From Macrocystis pyrifera (taxonomy: Eukaryota; Sar; Phaeophyceae; Laminariales; Laminariaceae), in assembly GCA_031763025.1 (NCBI GenBank), contig JASSKH010000019.1:10662009-10726008 (forward strand): 64,000 nucleotides of DNA. The letters run 5' to 3'. The notes under the pieces were generated by a model. The model did no database searches and was not told the origin of the DNA. It worked only from the letters and a program-made list of their open reading frames with translations. This document shows positions 55,010-64,000 of the stretch, piece by piece. The stretch's first letter is position 1. Each line of letters begins with the position of its first letter. The position numbers and the translations under genes are program-made.

Positions 55010-58000
55010 GGGAGGGAGGGTGGGAAAAGAGAGGGTGGGGAAGGGAAGGCGGCAGGGAGAGAGGGATCGGGGGGTGCGGGGGGTAGGGTGGAGAGCTTGG
55101 ACGCCTCAGGCAAAACACGCCAATAGGGTCCCCACTTGATTGTGGCGCCGAGAAAAAAAATAAATAAAATTCGCACAAAAAAAGTACACCATTCGATCTT
55201 CAAGGCTGGCTTACTTACCCTCGGGAAAACCTGGCTGGTTTAAGGAGAAGACCCCCACAAGAATCGGAAGTCTGACCACGCTCGAGCGACAGGATCTCTG
55301 TGGCAGCGGCGACGGCGGCAGCCCGCGCGCGCGCGACGGGGGGGGTGGGGGGGGGGGGGCACATGGGGGAAAGTATAGCTGAACAACAACAGCGGCGTTG
55401 ACGACAGAGCAGAGGCAGCAGCAAAAGGAACACTATCAAAGCGGCGGTGGCAGCATGGAAGACACCAACACCAACACCAACAACGGCAACATCACCACCA
55501 CTACCACACTACCAACACGACCAACACGACGACAACCAAGACAGCAACCACCACCACCACCCCCGCCACCACCCCCACCCCCACCAGTAAACGACTGCAA
55601 CTCTAGCCGGGACTACAATCTCCGTTCGGTGTTCACATCAAGAGCAACAAAGAGTGGGTTGAATTAACGGCCAGAGCGAGAAGGCATACCTACAGTAGGT
55701 GAGACAGATCATCTATAGATCAGACAGATGATCTACAGATAGATCACGCTCCAGATATTATTAATAGCCTGCCGTTAGGACATGTCGCGCAGGGCCTCGC
55801 CTAGTACAGGTCCGACCCGGAATCCCCGTTATCAAGCAGACCATGCAGCATGAGCCACAGCAGATCTACAGATAGATAGTTCATCTACAGATACATCACG
55901 CTCTACAGACCATCTAGTTCCTAGCCCGCCGTTAGGACATGCGCAGGATCTTGTCTGAGCTCAGATCCAACCCCAGAACGCTGTCCTTAACGGAGCAGAT
56001 CATACCGCTCTGACCGCAAATAAAAGGGCCGATTGATCTTCATTTTCATGTATGAACGTTCCTTATAAATCCGACCACCCGGAGTGGTACGGATCAAACC
56101 CAGGAAACCTTCTACCGTACATCATGCAGATCAGGGACCTGTAAAAATGACTTTACTACCCCATAGATAGATCATATAGAACCTTCCAACCCTCGGACAG
56201 ACAGACAGAACAGATCATGACCTATCTATCTAGAGTAGGTCATTTAGTTATTTACCTTACAGGGCTACCGTAGGCCATGCAGGGTTTTTTTTTGGACTGT
56301 AGGGATGCATGCCCGAGGTCTATGGCCGTACGACTACGGCCATGCCTGACATGAATACCCCCCCCCCCGCTACATCTCTCGTCTCTACAAAACTCACCTA
56401 AGCGCGAAGACGATTTTGGCGTGAGGGTTATCAGCCAGAATGGCCCCGGGCGTTCTCATATCCTGGAGCATGTACGTAACCGAACCGTCTCCAGTCGCGA
56501 AGTTCTCGTGCTCCTCTGAGAACAGGGAGGTGGGCAAGCACGGAAGAGGCAAAAGCAGGCGCATATCCCGGTTACGTTAAGAAACCCAGTCTGTGTTACG
56601 AGCACAAGGTAGACGTTGTGGAGGTCGTAGCAATGCGATGCGTTAGAACCCTCCCAACGAGAGGGTATTCTACTGCTACTATGGTACCTGGTGTGCTTTA
56701 TACTAGTAGTAGTAGAAAACAGACACGTTTTGTATACCAGTAGACATGTATTCCACACCAGTAGACACGAGGCAATTACACATTGCGCCCCCTGCCACCT
56801 CGGGAAGTGGCCACACCGAGAGAAACAAAAACCGACTAATTCGACGCTGTTCATCCATGCGCAAGGTTAGTCCGCCTCGCAAGCGGTTCATAGTTATCTT
56901 TCGTGCATGGGATGCAGCTCTCCCGTTCACCGTTCATCCGACTCGCGGACACCTCACGTCTCCCTTCGCGTTTTGCGCGTTCAATGTCTCCCTGGTCGGC
57001 GACAACCCGACGTGCTCCGTCCGGGCATTGTAGGGATGCGAGCGTCTAGCATCACACGACTACGGCCATGCATGACATCGAGTACATCCCCCCTTCCCTC
57101 CCCACTACCGCACTGTAGAGGCATGACTATCTCCCCTACCTTCGCATGACTCTCTCCGCTACCGCGTTGTAGTGGCCCGGAACGAGTACCTATACCCCAC
57201 AAAACATCCAGGCATACACGGGGCACACGACAAAAACCATTAGAAAAAAAAGAGAAGAAAATCGTCCTGGACGAGGTCTCGCCAGGGGAATGTATGATGC
57301 CTCCGGGCTGAGCACTCAGCAGCTCGACGCACCTATGAACGGGAACGCCGCTAGCCTAATGCCCAGCTTCTCGGGGCCCATGGCCACTCCTGGTGTATAT
57401 CTCCCCGTCTCCTTGAATCCGTGCGCGCCCCTCAACGGCTGAACCACCTGCGCCAACGGAAAAAAAGGACCGTTGGCCGACGAAAAATGAGGATCTACGA
57501 AAGCACTGGAAACGTACCAGGCAGCATATACCAGGTTTAGTATAGCGAAAAAAGGACGTTTGGCCGACAAAATGGGTGTGGAATATAAAAGAGCCGGTGG
57601 CCTGAAAAAGTAGAATGGTTGCCACAAAAAAGGACCGTTGGCGGGTCAAAATGACGGCTGCTGACAAGACAAAAAAGGACCGTCTGGCTGACGAAGAGTT
57701 GATCGAAAAAAGGATCGCTGACGGAGGAAAGGACCGTTGACGGACTAAATAAAGGACCGTTGACGGACTAAATAAAGGACCGTTGACGGACTAAATAAAG
57801 GACCGTTGACGGACTAAATATGACCGTTGGCCGACAAAACGATCGTCGAGAGACGTCCAGACGGACGCATGGACACAAACGCAGGTTGACACACGTATAT
57901 GCTGTTGACATGGCAGGCACACCGTTGGCGTGTCACACGTCTTGACATACTGGCACACTACGATGATGCCCACCCATCAACACCAAAACTTATAATACTG

Positions 58001-59423
58001 ATACATCATACTGATACGTACCGATACGCTTACTGGCGCGCACATTGCCACATGCGCACAAACGCATTCGACGACAAGGCACGCAGACACACCGACACCA
58101 ACACACACTGACACCGTGGACACCAAGATACGCACACACACACACAGCACACAGCACACACACCACACGCAATCCCCTTCACCAGCTCAACACCGCCACC
58201 ACCTGGTACTTCACATGTAAACAGAACCGTCGCGACGAACACAACGAAACTCGAAGTCCAGCAGCTCCCCAACCAAAAACACGGGCGAAGCTCTAGCGTG
58301 GTAAACCACCACAGAGAACACCACGCACTTGTTCTTTTTACAGTACTATTAACACAGTACACAGGCCCACGGAAACGATGAAATAGCCAATGACAGCAGT
58401 GGTCTCTCTCTATTACGGGGGACAACAGTAAACAGGACCAAATATTGTTAGTAAAAATAGGCAAATATGTAGGTTTTCATGTATACCATAGGCCCTATTA
58501 ACCTTGGACCCCCGTAATAGTGCCGGTTGGGCAGCAGTGTGGGCAGCCCGTTCTAGCTATAACGCCCGTCAAAATCGCTTAAGACACGACCCGACCAGGA
58601 AAGAGATGAACGAGCGCGGCAGTGTGCGGAGTAGTAGCGCCGGTTCCCGCGACAGTGCCAGCATCGTTAGGGCTGACGCGTACATACCGGCATGTACATG
58701 GCGGCAAACCGGTAGTACCACCGCAACAACGCAAAAGCCTAAAAACGTTTTGGGTGGGGAGTGCTGAGAAACTTTGATCCGGGAATCGTCCCCAGCGACA
58801 AGCGCTGCGCTGAATCCTACCCATCTGGTCCGAAAAATGAGGGCCGCCTAGAATAGCCCACCGTATCACACTATCACACTGGGTGATAATATACCACACC
58901 CCCCCCCTGGGCGGTTTTCAGTACATACTGAGTACGCTGAGCGATGCGTCTATCTAAGCAAAACCTTCTCCACGAAATATTTCCAAAGCCACCATTTTCG
59001 TTGTGCGTGCCCCCCCCCCCCTAAGGCATGTTTGGGAGAAAACCGGGTCTGAAATTCGTCCCAGGGGTGTGTGTTAACTTATCACCCAGTGTGATACCGT
59101 ATGCTCAAGGTTACTCGAGGAGGGTGTCGCAATTCAGACTACAGGTAAAGGCTTGCTCATGTCTAATCTGTACGACCGTACAGCAGTAGCTGTTTTTTGT
59201 TGGCGAGGGGTCAATACTTTAATCAAGCAGAGTGATAACCCCCAAGATTACAGCCAACAAGAACCTCAGGTTCCACTTCTCCGTCTCGTGCGTTTTTAGG
59301 TGGGAAGCGTCGTGTTGCTTCCCAGCCAGATTTTTTTTTTTTCCTTTTTCTAATGTTTTTTTCGGATCTTTTGTTGTTCACCCCTTCGTGTGAAAGCAGC
59401 AGCAGCAACAACATAATAATAAC

Positions 59424-59518
<95 letters not shown>

Positions 59519-60316
59519 TAATAATAACAATAATAATAACAATAATAATAACAATAATAATAATAACAATAATAATAATAATAATGAAAACATAATAAAC
59601 TACCCTCGGTGAATAATCTCGGGTTTGTTTCGACCTCATACTTCAACAGGGATGCACGTTGCCGTAAATCGAAATCAGAACCCCACGGTTATATCCGCCA
59701 AAAGCAAAAAAAAAAAAAAAATGAGAACCGTACTCCAAAACTACAACCCCAAACTATCAGGAGGCGTTTGAGCAAGGGACGGATCGATGTCGTCCCCTCT
59801 TGCGCTTTTTTTTTTCGTCTGTTGCACGACGAACGGCTGCTAGGTGGCAATACCTGAAGTGTGGCACGCTGCCTACGCTACCCCCTCCTGTGATGCTGCT
59901 CCTGCTGCTGCTGCTGCTGCTGCGCTCGGTGCTTGAAAAAAAAGAACAGGGTTTCCAATGTATGCGGAGGCGTTTCTTAACAGAGGCCATTATCCGAAAC
60001 CAAGAACCGCAAACAAAACGAAAACCTACTCCCGAAAGTAAGTATCCGCGCGGAACTGGGACCGGCAACTAGCGCATCCGTGTCTTTCAACCCCAGGTTA
60101 TACATTCTAACCATGATATAAAACCTCGAGGGTCCACAGTCAGGTAATAACCTGATGATCACTACCCAGGTAAGCAAATTTACCTGAGGATGCGACGAGA
60201 TGGCGTGGAAAAGGAATGTCGACGCCCCTTTCTGCGTCCCCGGTACGAACACCCTGGGCGCGCATTGGAAACCCGCTTGCGCCTTCGGAGCAGCCGGTGC
60301 CCGCCGACCTACCGGA
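48388..60316 (-). CDS. CHST15-like carbohydrate sulfotransferase, nine exons found, N-terminus missing (overall span)
   Basis: This is the overall span of a minus-strand gene whose exons are listed separately. The nine exons cover about 320 residues. They hold, in order, the 5'-phosphosulfate loop (GTQKGAST), an RGAHGFKETGRY stretch in the position of the catalytic His/Glu region, the 3'-phosphate strand NPHAKIVFALR followed by DPVARAWSDF, the GIYYYQ-LHWITVFG segment and a DFYAPFN C-terminal helix. This order and spacing match the family of animal GalNAc-4-sulfate 6-O-sulfotransferase (CHST15). Such enzymes move sulfate from PAPS to sugar hydroxyls, usually in the Golgi. In a brown alga the substrate could be a sulfated fucan, which is inference. 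Phases agree at all junctions except for a one-base frame break in exon S4. The signal-anchor exon or exons upstream were not identified. Confidence 0.8.
49722..49838 (-). CDS. S8: sulfotransferase exon, EVYRFLGL
   Basis: The acceptor is TCAAAGCAG|GAA and the donor TTCAAG|GTACAC, 39 codons, phase 0. It reads EVYRFLGLCPIDVG and then ENVTPPPDIPDHKKINAETF. The preceding E-T-I-E of S7 plus V-x-R-F-L-G-L is the usual helix after the D-L loop. A 37-nt C run (sense) ends 31 nt upstream of the exon. Confidence 0.8.
49942..50015 (-). mobile_element. PCT subfamily 2, 3' end
   Basis: GGCGTACTCATTTGTTGCTT to CCACGCATCCCTTTCGAGAC on the plus strand. It lies in intron S7-S8. Confidence 0.7.
50124..50213 (-). 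CDS. S7: sulfotransferase exon with HWITVFGSENVL
   Basis: The acceptor is CTGTTCAG|GTC and the donor ATCGAG|GTATGA, 30 codons, phase 0. It reads VLHWITVFGSENVLIVDSAD and then LMSRQEETIE. W-x-x-x-F-x-x-E-x-x-L-x-x-x-x-x-D-L is the family's conserved strand. The intron between S6 and S7 is 3.8 kb and holds several MITEs. Confidence 0.85.
50414..50518 (-). mobile_element. PCT subfamily 1, decayed 3' end
   Basis: G-rich start, TCCTTGTTATCATGGCCGAT, TCGCATCCCTACAATGCCGG. A 33-nt G run follows at 50548-50580 with a different flank. Confidence 0.55.
50775..50855 (-). mobile_element. PCT subfamily 2, 3' end
   Basis: G-rich, TGCACTCCTTTATTGTTTTC to CCACGCATCCCTTTCGAGAC. Confidence 0.65.
51243..51351. 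mobile_element. Decayed MITE-A copy
   Basis: The core CACCTATATATTTCCCTATT and ATATTTGGTCCTATT remains. Both arms have lost the G and C runs. Confidence 0.6.
51449..51670. mobile_element. MITE-A copy split by a SINE-like insertion
   Basis: The left part CACATAGTAAATAGGACCAA and the right part GTAGGTCCTATTTACTAC are separated by about 115 bp (51504-51620) that carry a poly-A end on the minus strand. Confidence 0.7.
51504..51620 (-). mobile_element. SINE-like element with poly-A end inserted in a MITE
   Basis: On the minus strand it contains ACGAAATTGGAACGTGGAAG, GTGTGGT, GAGCTTAAGCTTTATTTTTA and GGAGGAT, then an A-rich end. The same order recurs at 15155-15250 on the plus strand, also ending in A(n). 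Confidence 0.6.
52829..52955. mobile_element. Chimeric MITE-A copy with P-repeat fragment
   Basis: A normal left arm (TATTACGGGGGTCCGTAGTG) runs into GATGTCGACGAGTAGAAGAA, a fragment of the P repeat family, before the next MITE starts. Confidence 0.6.
52956..53064. mobile_element. MITE-A copy, cluster member
   Basis: Both arms are complete. It is flanked directly by other members, with only a 27-nt arm fragment (53065-53091) between it and the next. Confidence 0.9.
53092..53200. mobile_element. MITE-A copy, cluster member, opposite orientation
   Basis: TATTACGGGGGTCCTTAGTT to GTACCCCCGTAATA. Its core runs opposite to the preceding copy. Confidence 0.9.
53219..53325. mobile_element. MITE-A copy, diverged cluster member
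   Basis: The arms are ATTTCGGGGGACCTATAGTA and CTATGTCCCCCCGTG. The core AAAAACCTATATATTCC is kept. Confidence 0.7.
53429..53542. mobile_element. MITE-A copy, cluster member
   Basis: CATTACGGGGGATGGGACTA to TTTTCCCCCGTAATA. The right arm is shortened. Confidence 0.7.
54062..54142 (-). CDS. S6: sulfotransferase exon ending GIYYYQ
   Basis: The acceptor is TCCTGCCCAG|GCC and the donor TACTATCAG|GTGCGG, 27 codons, phase 0. It reads AMHRFYTRCF and then DPGQIIRKGIYYYQ. The R-x-G-x-Y-x-x-Q segment is typical of Golgi sulfotransferases and continues directly into S7. Confidence 0.8.
54269..54382. mobile_element. MITE-A copy in intron S5-S6
   Basis: CATTACGGGGGACTGTATTA to TATGGTCCCCGTAATA. It lies 127 nt upstream of the S6 acceptor on the minus strand. 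A second half copy follows at 54404-54470. Confidence 0.8.
54506..54750 (-). mobile_element. PCT subfamily 1 copy in intron S5-S6
   Basis: Two G-rich TGTACTCGA ends in tandem, then GGCCGTAGTCGTACGACCAT, ACCAGGGAGACATTGCTTGC and CCGAGAACCGCTTTAGAGGC. It ends 61 nt from exon S5. Confidence 0.7.
54811..54935 (-). CDS. S5: sulfotransferase middle exon
   Basis: The acceptor is CGTCTGGTAG|TGG, the first AG after a 32-nt C run on the sense strand, and the donor is GCCGAG|GTGAAT, phase 0. It reads VVESSLERISQCF, corresponding to the family's F-x-x-K-V-x-E-A-L-x-x-F-x-x-C helix, then an Ala/Gly/Pro-rich loop ending SAQDAE. Confidence 0.75.
55219..55297 (-). CDS. S4: exon with DPVARAWSDF motif and a one-base frame break
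   Basis: The acceptor CTGCCACAG|AGA completes Arg, giving R-DPVARAWSDFRFLW; the Arg and Ser bind the 3'-phosphate of PAPS. The donor is an excellent CGAGG|GTAAGTAAG. Read straight on, this frame meets TAA at 55240-55242. The frame needed by the next exon (its acceptor requires a phase-1 entry) reads SLNQPGFPE before the donor. The two frames meet around a run of five G just after FLW. One base appears to be missing there. This could be a sequencing error or a disabling mutation. Confidence 0.7.
55695..55995. repeat. GATC-rich W repeat, two tandem copies
   Basis: GCCTGCCGTTAGGACATGTC and, about 150 bp on, GCCCGCCGTTAGGACATGCG, each followed by a GCAGG and GATCC block. Confidence 0.65.
56300..56369 (+). 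mobile_element. PCT subfamily 1, 3' end
   Basis: TGTAGGGATGCATGCCCGAG, GGCCATGCCTGACATGAATA, C(11). Here the C tail is antisense to the sulfotransferase gene. Confidence 0.65.
56398..56515 (-). CDS. S3: exon with 3'-phosphate-binding strand
   Basis: The acceptor CTGTTCTCAG|AGG completes the phase-1 codon of S2, and the donor GCGCTTAG|GTGAGT leaves in phase 2. It contains EEHENFATGDGSVTYMLQD and then NPHAKIVFALR. The GDGS and the N-P-x-A-K-I-x-x-x-L-R motif are hallmarks of PAPS-dependent carbohydrate sulfotransferases. Confidence 0.85.
56740..57105 (+). mobile_element. PCT subfamily 1, longer copy
   Basis: CGGGAAGTGGCCACACCGAG, CGCCTCGCAAGCGGTTCATA, CTGGTCGGCGACAACCCGAC to GGCCATGCATGACATCGAGT, ACATCCCCCC. 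Confidence 0.7.
57333..57447 (-). CDS. S2: sulfotransferase exon with RGAHGFKETGRY
   Basis: The acceptor is CGTTGGCGCAG|GTG and the donor TTCATAG|GTGCGT, phase 1. It reads VVQPLRGAHGFKETGRYTPG and then AMGPEKLGIRLAAFPFI. The family's KExHFF-like region normally follows the P-loop segment at this distance. The acceptor sits at the edge of a 23-bp minisatellite (57455-57845). Confidence 0.75.
57455..57845 (-). repeat. 23-bp minisatellite next to the S2 acceptor
   Basis: AGGACCGTTGACGGACTAAA recurs four times exactly (57730-57822), and degenerate units (GGACCGTTGGCCGAC) extend down to 57455. On the sense strand each unit gives CCTTTT, so the array supplies pyrimidines before exon S2. Confidence 0.85.
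58411..58519. mobile_element. MITE-A copy in intron S1-S2
   Basis: TATTACGGGGGACAACAGTA to GGACCCCCGTAATA, with a well-preserved core. Confidence 0.85.
58862..59099. mobile_element. MITE-T: element with TATCAC-type inverted ends
   Basis: The left end TATCACACTGGGTGATAATA continues to a CACACC(C)n-CTGGG block. The right end GTGTGTTAACTTATCACCCA then GTGTGATA is its inverse. Together they form inverted repeats of roughly 40 bp around a 150-bp centre. Confidence 0.65.
59413..59585. repeat. (AAT)n microsatellite
   Basis: About 55 AAT units with AAC interruptions in intron S1-S2. Confidence 0.95.
60184..60316 (-). CDS. S1: exon with PAPS 5'-phosphosulfate loop
   Basis: The likely acceptor on the minus strand is a pyrimidine-rich tract ending GACGCGCAG|TCC, and the donor is CATCCTCAG|GTAAAT, phase 0. 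After a basic Ala/Pro stretch it reads QCAPRVFVP and then GTQKGASTFLFHAISSHPQ, the classic sulfotransferase P-loop-like motif. Open frame continues upstream through a hydrophobic VFISLLSLLLCCRL. That could be a signal anchor if the exon is longer, but the same bases form the pyrimidine tract, so I prefer the short form. Confidence 0.75.
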
Positions 60317-61374
60317 CTGCGCGTCAGCCGACAACAAAGCAAGAGCGAAAGCAACGAAATGAACACGCAACGACAGCAGTACGTGTTATATGATCCATCC
60401 CATGGTGTGCTTTGGTCTTCACTGCATATTCAGCTTGAGGCAGCATAATGGAAAAAACGAGCGATATGAGCAGGCGGGCTGATATTTACAGGGGAAAACA
60501 GGAATTTCGGGAATCGTTATTCTGAAAAAAGTCAAGTATATATAACCCACCCGTTCTTAAGTAAGAAATCCAGTCTGGGCCAGCTTTCCTGCTTCTTGCT
60601 CGCCGTCACGTATCTGGTACTGTATACGTTATCTACATGCAATCCGTTTCATATATACTGTATACATATACATACCTATCTATAGACTTGCTGATAGATA
60701 CATATTTGCCGGAGCAGGAACGGTTGGCACATCCCTGACCTCTCAGAGCTCCCACATGAACAACGCCTCCTTCTATTGCATGCCAGCGAGAGCCTTTCTT
60801 TGTGTGTGTGCGCGCGCGTGCGTACACCCAGAGTACGGCAACGCGTGCGAGCGCGGCGCCACCGCGGGGTAGACGGGGGAGTGGAAGGAGCGCGGTCGCC
60901 GTTATCGTGGCTAGGCGTCGCATGTCTACCGAGACACGAGGGAAACCATGAATGGGCTCTGTCTCGCCTACTGACTTGACGCTGGGTTAAATTTAACAGG
61001 TGCGAGTCTACAAGGGTCGTTTTCATGTGTGTAAGAGAACGTTCACGCGCAGCTCGTTTTTGGGAACAAGCTGAAGTTCAGAAGATCAGAGAGAGAGAGC
61101 TCCTCGCATCTGAACACCAGCATTGGCGAGCTGGCTAAAGGCCGCGGTGAGCACCGGGCTTCAAGCGAGGCGGGCGACGGGGCTCACTGGGGCAGAGAGG
61201 GAGGAAAGCTTTGCCCCGGGCCGAACCGTTGGCGGAGGTGGTCGCGAGAGGGGCCGGCAGCGTTCGAGGCTGATAGAAGCTCTGCCGTTCGATTTTTTTG
61301 TATTGTGACCGGCGCAAGGTGTTCCAATCATGCGGGGAATAATTTTATCAGAAGGAACGGTGTTGTTTTTATGC

Positions 61375-61460
61375 TCCGTCTCGAAAGGGACGCGTGGTCA
61401 ATGGTCAAATGACTAAGGCAAGCAACAAATGAGTACGCCCCGCCCCCCCCCCCTCCCCCC
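61375..61460 (+). mobile_element. PCT subfamily 2, 3' end
   Basis: CCGTCTCGAAAGGGACGCGT, GACTAAGGCAAGCAACAAAT, GAGTACGCCCCGC and C-rich tail. Confidence 0.7.
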
Positions 61461-62350
61461 CCTCCCCCGTCCAAAAATTCGTTGTTTTTGTGTAGATGAT
61501 GGGGGGGGGGGGGGTCCTGATCACAATTAATATGGTCCCGTGTAATATATGTAATACACTTATATTCGTGACGCACCTAGTGGGATATGCTCATCGGGTT
61601 GTACTTTTTTTTTTACCCTCGAGGGCAAGTTTTAGTGTGGGGGTACAGTGCTCCAATACTATCTATACCCCCGTGGTCAGGCAAGCACGCGTCTCCAGAG
61701 CAGTGCTTTTCTCACAAGGAACAGCTTTCGTCCCAGCATCGCCGGGATACCTGTACCATCACGACAAGCCTTTTACTCTTACTCTACTATTGCCATGGGG
61801 TGTGTTCGTCGCGCGCACGTTCAGCCTTTCTCGAAAAGTCAAGCCGAGGGCGAGCGACACGATCAAGCAGAGCTCCTCGCGCAAGCATTCGAGCGGAGCC
61901 CCAGAAAATGATGGACGCACCTCTGCACCGTGATAGATGCGCACCTCTACCCCGTACCATTCCTTTCTGGAAACGAGATTCTCCGTACTTCCCAAAGCGA
62001 CCGTTTTCATCGTGTTCGCCCACCTCGATTGTCGAGTAAAAAATCGGCTCGGGAGTTCACCCCGCCGAGTGTATCGTCTGATGGCATGTGACACGGTATC
62101 ACCCGGGTGATCAGATAGCACACCCTCGCGCTGCTGTTGGTAAGAAGTTGGAAGGCAGCACGGCTCCTTTTTTCGGGAGGAAAAATGAAGGTTGTGCACG
62201 GCCCTTGGTCCCGACTATTGATAGAGAGACATTACACGTGGCGCGGGGAGCTACCGTGGCTCTCCGGGGATCGACGGCAAGAGACCGAGTCTGTCCCACG
62301 AACGAAAAAAAAAACGTATTTTTTATTTCGAAGGAATACATAGATCAGTC

Positions 62351-62458
62351 TATTACGGAGGGCCATAGTAAATAGCACCTACGGTAACACAAAAACCTAT
62401 ATATGTCCCTATTAATACTAACAATATTTGGTCCCATTTACTACGGCCCGCCGTAATA
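62351..62458. mobile_element. MITE-A copy
   Basis: TATTACGGAGGGCCATAGTA to GGCCCGCCGTAATA. Confidence 0.85.
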
Positions 62459-63897
62459 ACCCACTCCGGGGATGAATGCAAACCCTCTTAAGGGCTGCAG
62501 TCCCGTTTTCGGAGAGGGTAAAAAAAAAAAAAAAACACGAACTATTACTAACGATTTTGCGAAGGGACGATACACAGCAGTCTACACTCTACAAGACCGG
62601 TTGATTCAGCTGGCCGAAACGGAGTACGCACGTACCAGGTACGTCAATAAAAGCAAAAAAAAAAAAAAAAAGACAAAAAAAAAGACGAAAAACAAGACAA
62701 GAAGAAAAAAAAAAAAGGGATCATTCAAGTTGAGTCTGCTCAAACCGTCAGCCGGACCTCGGACATCTACACACCAGGGCCGAACCGTCGTATGGGCTGA
62801 ACTTACACACAAAAACTGAAAAAAAAAAAAACGAACAAACACACAAAACAAAGCAAATGTGAGATCGAGGATTTCGTCAATTTGACTCCATTTTTTTTTC
62901 CCCCAATTTAATTTGCATCTAATTGGCCGGAGAGTGCATCAATCACCAGGCAGGATTCGTATAAGGGGCAAAAACTAGAAAAAAAACAAATTTGGGTGAA
63001 AAGTATTTTGGGACTTTTTTCGTTTTTTTTTTTTTTATAGTTTCAGTTTCGAATTTGGGAGTTGATCAGCCTTGACGTGGCATGCTCATGGTGGGTCAAC
63101 ACCCCCGGTGGAGTCTGGGGTGATTCTTGGCCGCTTCGGTGACCACCGTCGAGGCGATAACACGCGAACCTCAACGACAGGCGACCGGAGCAATAGCCGC
63201 GCTCACGGCCACAAACCATAGCCCATCGTACACCGGCGGTGGCGCCTCAAGACTATGTTCCCTGAAAGGCTCTCTCTCTCTCCACCCGATATTTTCTACC
63301 GAATAAAAACGACCTCGATGCTCTCGGTATCGGCAAAAAAAAACTTCCCGTGCGCAGAGAAACGATCGCATCCCTCCCTCCCCCCCTCCCCACCGGTGGG
63401 ATAGCCCGCATCCGAACGTCTATTGCGGAGAAGAGGCATCGCCTACCTGGTATGTTTTCCTGAGGCTGACAACATGTTTGTAGTACAGGAACACTCTATA
63501 TATTTTTCTCCCACAACAACAACCGATTCGGAGCAAAACAAAACGGACGCTTAACCTTGGCCTGTCGTAGCAGGTGTTGATCGAAAAATATTGTGAAACG
63601 AAAAAAAAAACAAAAAAAAAAACGGTGGCTTTGAATAATTCCTTAGTAGGTTGAGAAACCCCGTCAGTATGAAATAGGTTTGGCCAAAACATGCTATACC
63701 TTACATCGTACTAAGCGAATACATACGCGTCCCCACCCCACGCACCAAGCCATCTATCCCCCAACCCCCTCCACCGCATAACCCCGAACTACCCAACCAA
63801 CCCACCTTCCCACCCACCCACCCATCACCACCCGACCACCTATCCCTCGATCCACCCACCCGGTCCACCCATACACCCACCCGACCAGCCCACACAC

Positions 63898-64000
63898 CTG
63901 AGCGTATCCCAGCGCCCGCACGGCATTCTGCACGAAGCAGACACGTGCTCCGGCTTCCACTTCGTCAGCCGCAGCCTGGAGAACGCCTCGTGCCACAAGC
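63898..64000 (-). CDS. Exon-like open segment running off the right edge
   Basis: On the minus strand the window begins inside an open segment ending GATACGCTCAG|GTGTGT. One frame reads ARGVLQAAADEVEAG and then ARVCFVQNAVRALGYAQ. A second frame (phase-2 exit) is also open, which would suit sulfotransferase exon S1. GC content and lack of simple repeats contrast with the C/A-rich tract at 63725-63897 next to it. I cannot say whether it is the N-terminal part of the sulfotransferase or another gene. Confidence 0.35.

Larger units (their letters stand above)
60317..63897. other. Upstream of exon S1, no confident exon
   Basis: It contains a PCT tail, a MITE-A, a MITE-T fragment (62040-62115) and a C/A-rich tract (63725-63897). 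A (GA)n-like region at 63270-63290 precedes a weak exon-like piece. The missing 5' exons of the sulfotransferase may be here, but none could be supported. Confidence 0.4.

Noticed and set aside
55398-55667. Thr/Pro/Gln-rich plus-strand open frame
   Set aside because: Low-complexity sequence antisense to a sulfotransferase intron, with no motif.
63180-63261. Minus-strand exon-like piece ending VYDGLWFVA
   Set aside because: It recalls a ligand-binding receptor motif, but its entry phase does not follow one reading of the edge exon and the acceptor is purine-rich.

Overview
The window looks like nuclear DNA from a multicellular photosynthetic stramenopile, most likely a brown alga. The evidence is two intron-rich genes with long introns, mostly in phase 0; a carbohydrate sulfotransferase of the kind expected in an organism that makes sulfated wall polysaccharides; and a dense layer of MITEs, SINE-like repeats, poly-C runs and retroelement fossils. 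The lineage is an inference, because no ribosomal or organelle marker is present. Nothing looks prokaryotic: there are no operons and no CRISPR arrays.

Left half, + strand (1511-32996). I assemble one gene of 15 exons over 31.5 kb. It encodes a conceptual protein of 746 residues. Its first part is built of ankyrin-like units of about 43-48 residues, mostly one per exon. An acidic, Thr/Ala-rich linker interrupts the array. The last third has about three hydrophobic segments and a polar tail. Splice phases agree across all junctions, and the summed length (2241 nt including the stop) is divisible by three. The 9-kb first intron holds a 5'-truncated LINE and several MITEs.

Middle (32997-48387). 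This stretch lies between the 3' ends of two converging genes. It holds a broken Ty1/copia element (about 39.25-43.77 kb) that carries a MITE insertion, plus tandem repeats, dispersed repeats, and an uninterrupted run of 121 C at 46114-46234.

Right half, - strand (48388 to at least 60316). Nine exons encode a CHST15-like sulfotransferase with its PAPS-binding motifs and C-terminus. The N-terminal exon or exons were not found. One exon holds an apparent one-base frameshift in a G homopolymer. A separate exon-like open segment runs off the right edge on the - strand.

The most unusual pattern is the poly-C tracts. Inside both genes the long homopolymer runs are almost always C on the transcribed sense strand. 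Six splice acceptors have such a run 28-48 nt upstream. Many runs elsewhere are the tail of a dispersed repeat ending in GAGTAC followed by C(n). A mobile repeat with a poly-C tail may therefore be seeding polypyrimidine tracts. All exon calls come from reading splice consensus, frame and family motifs by eye. No transcript data or searches were available.
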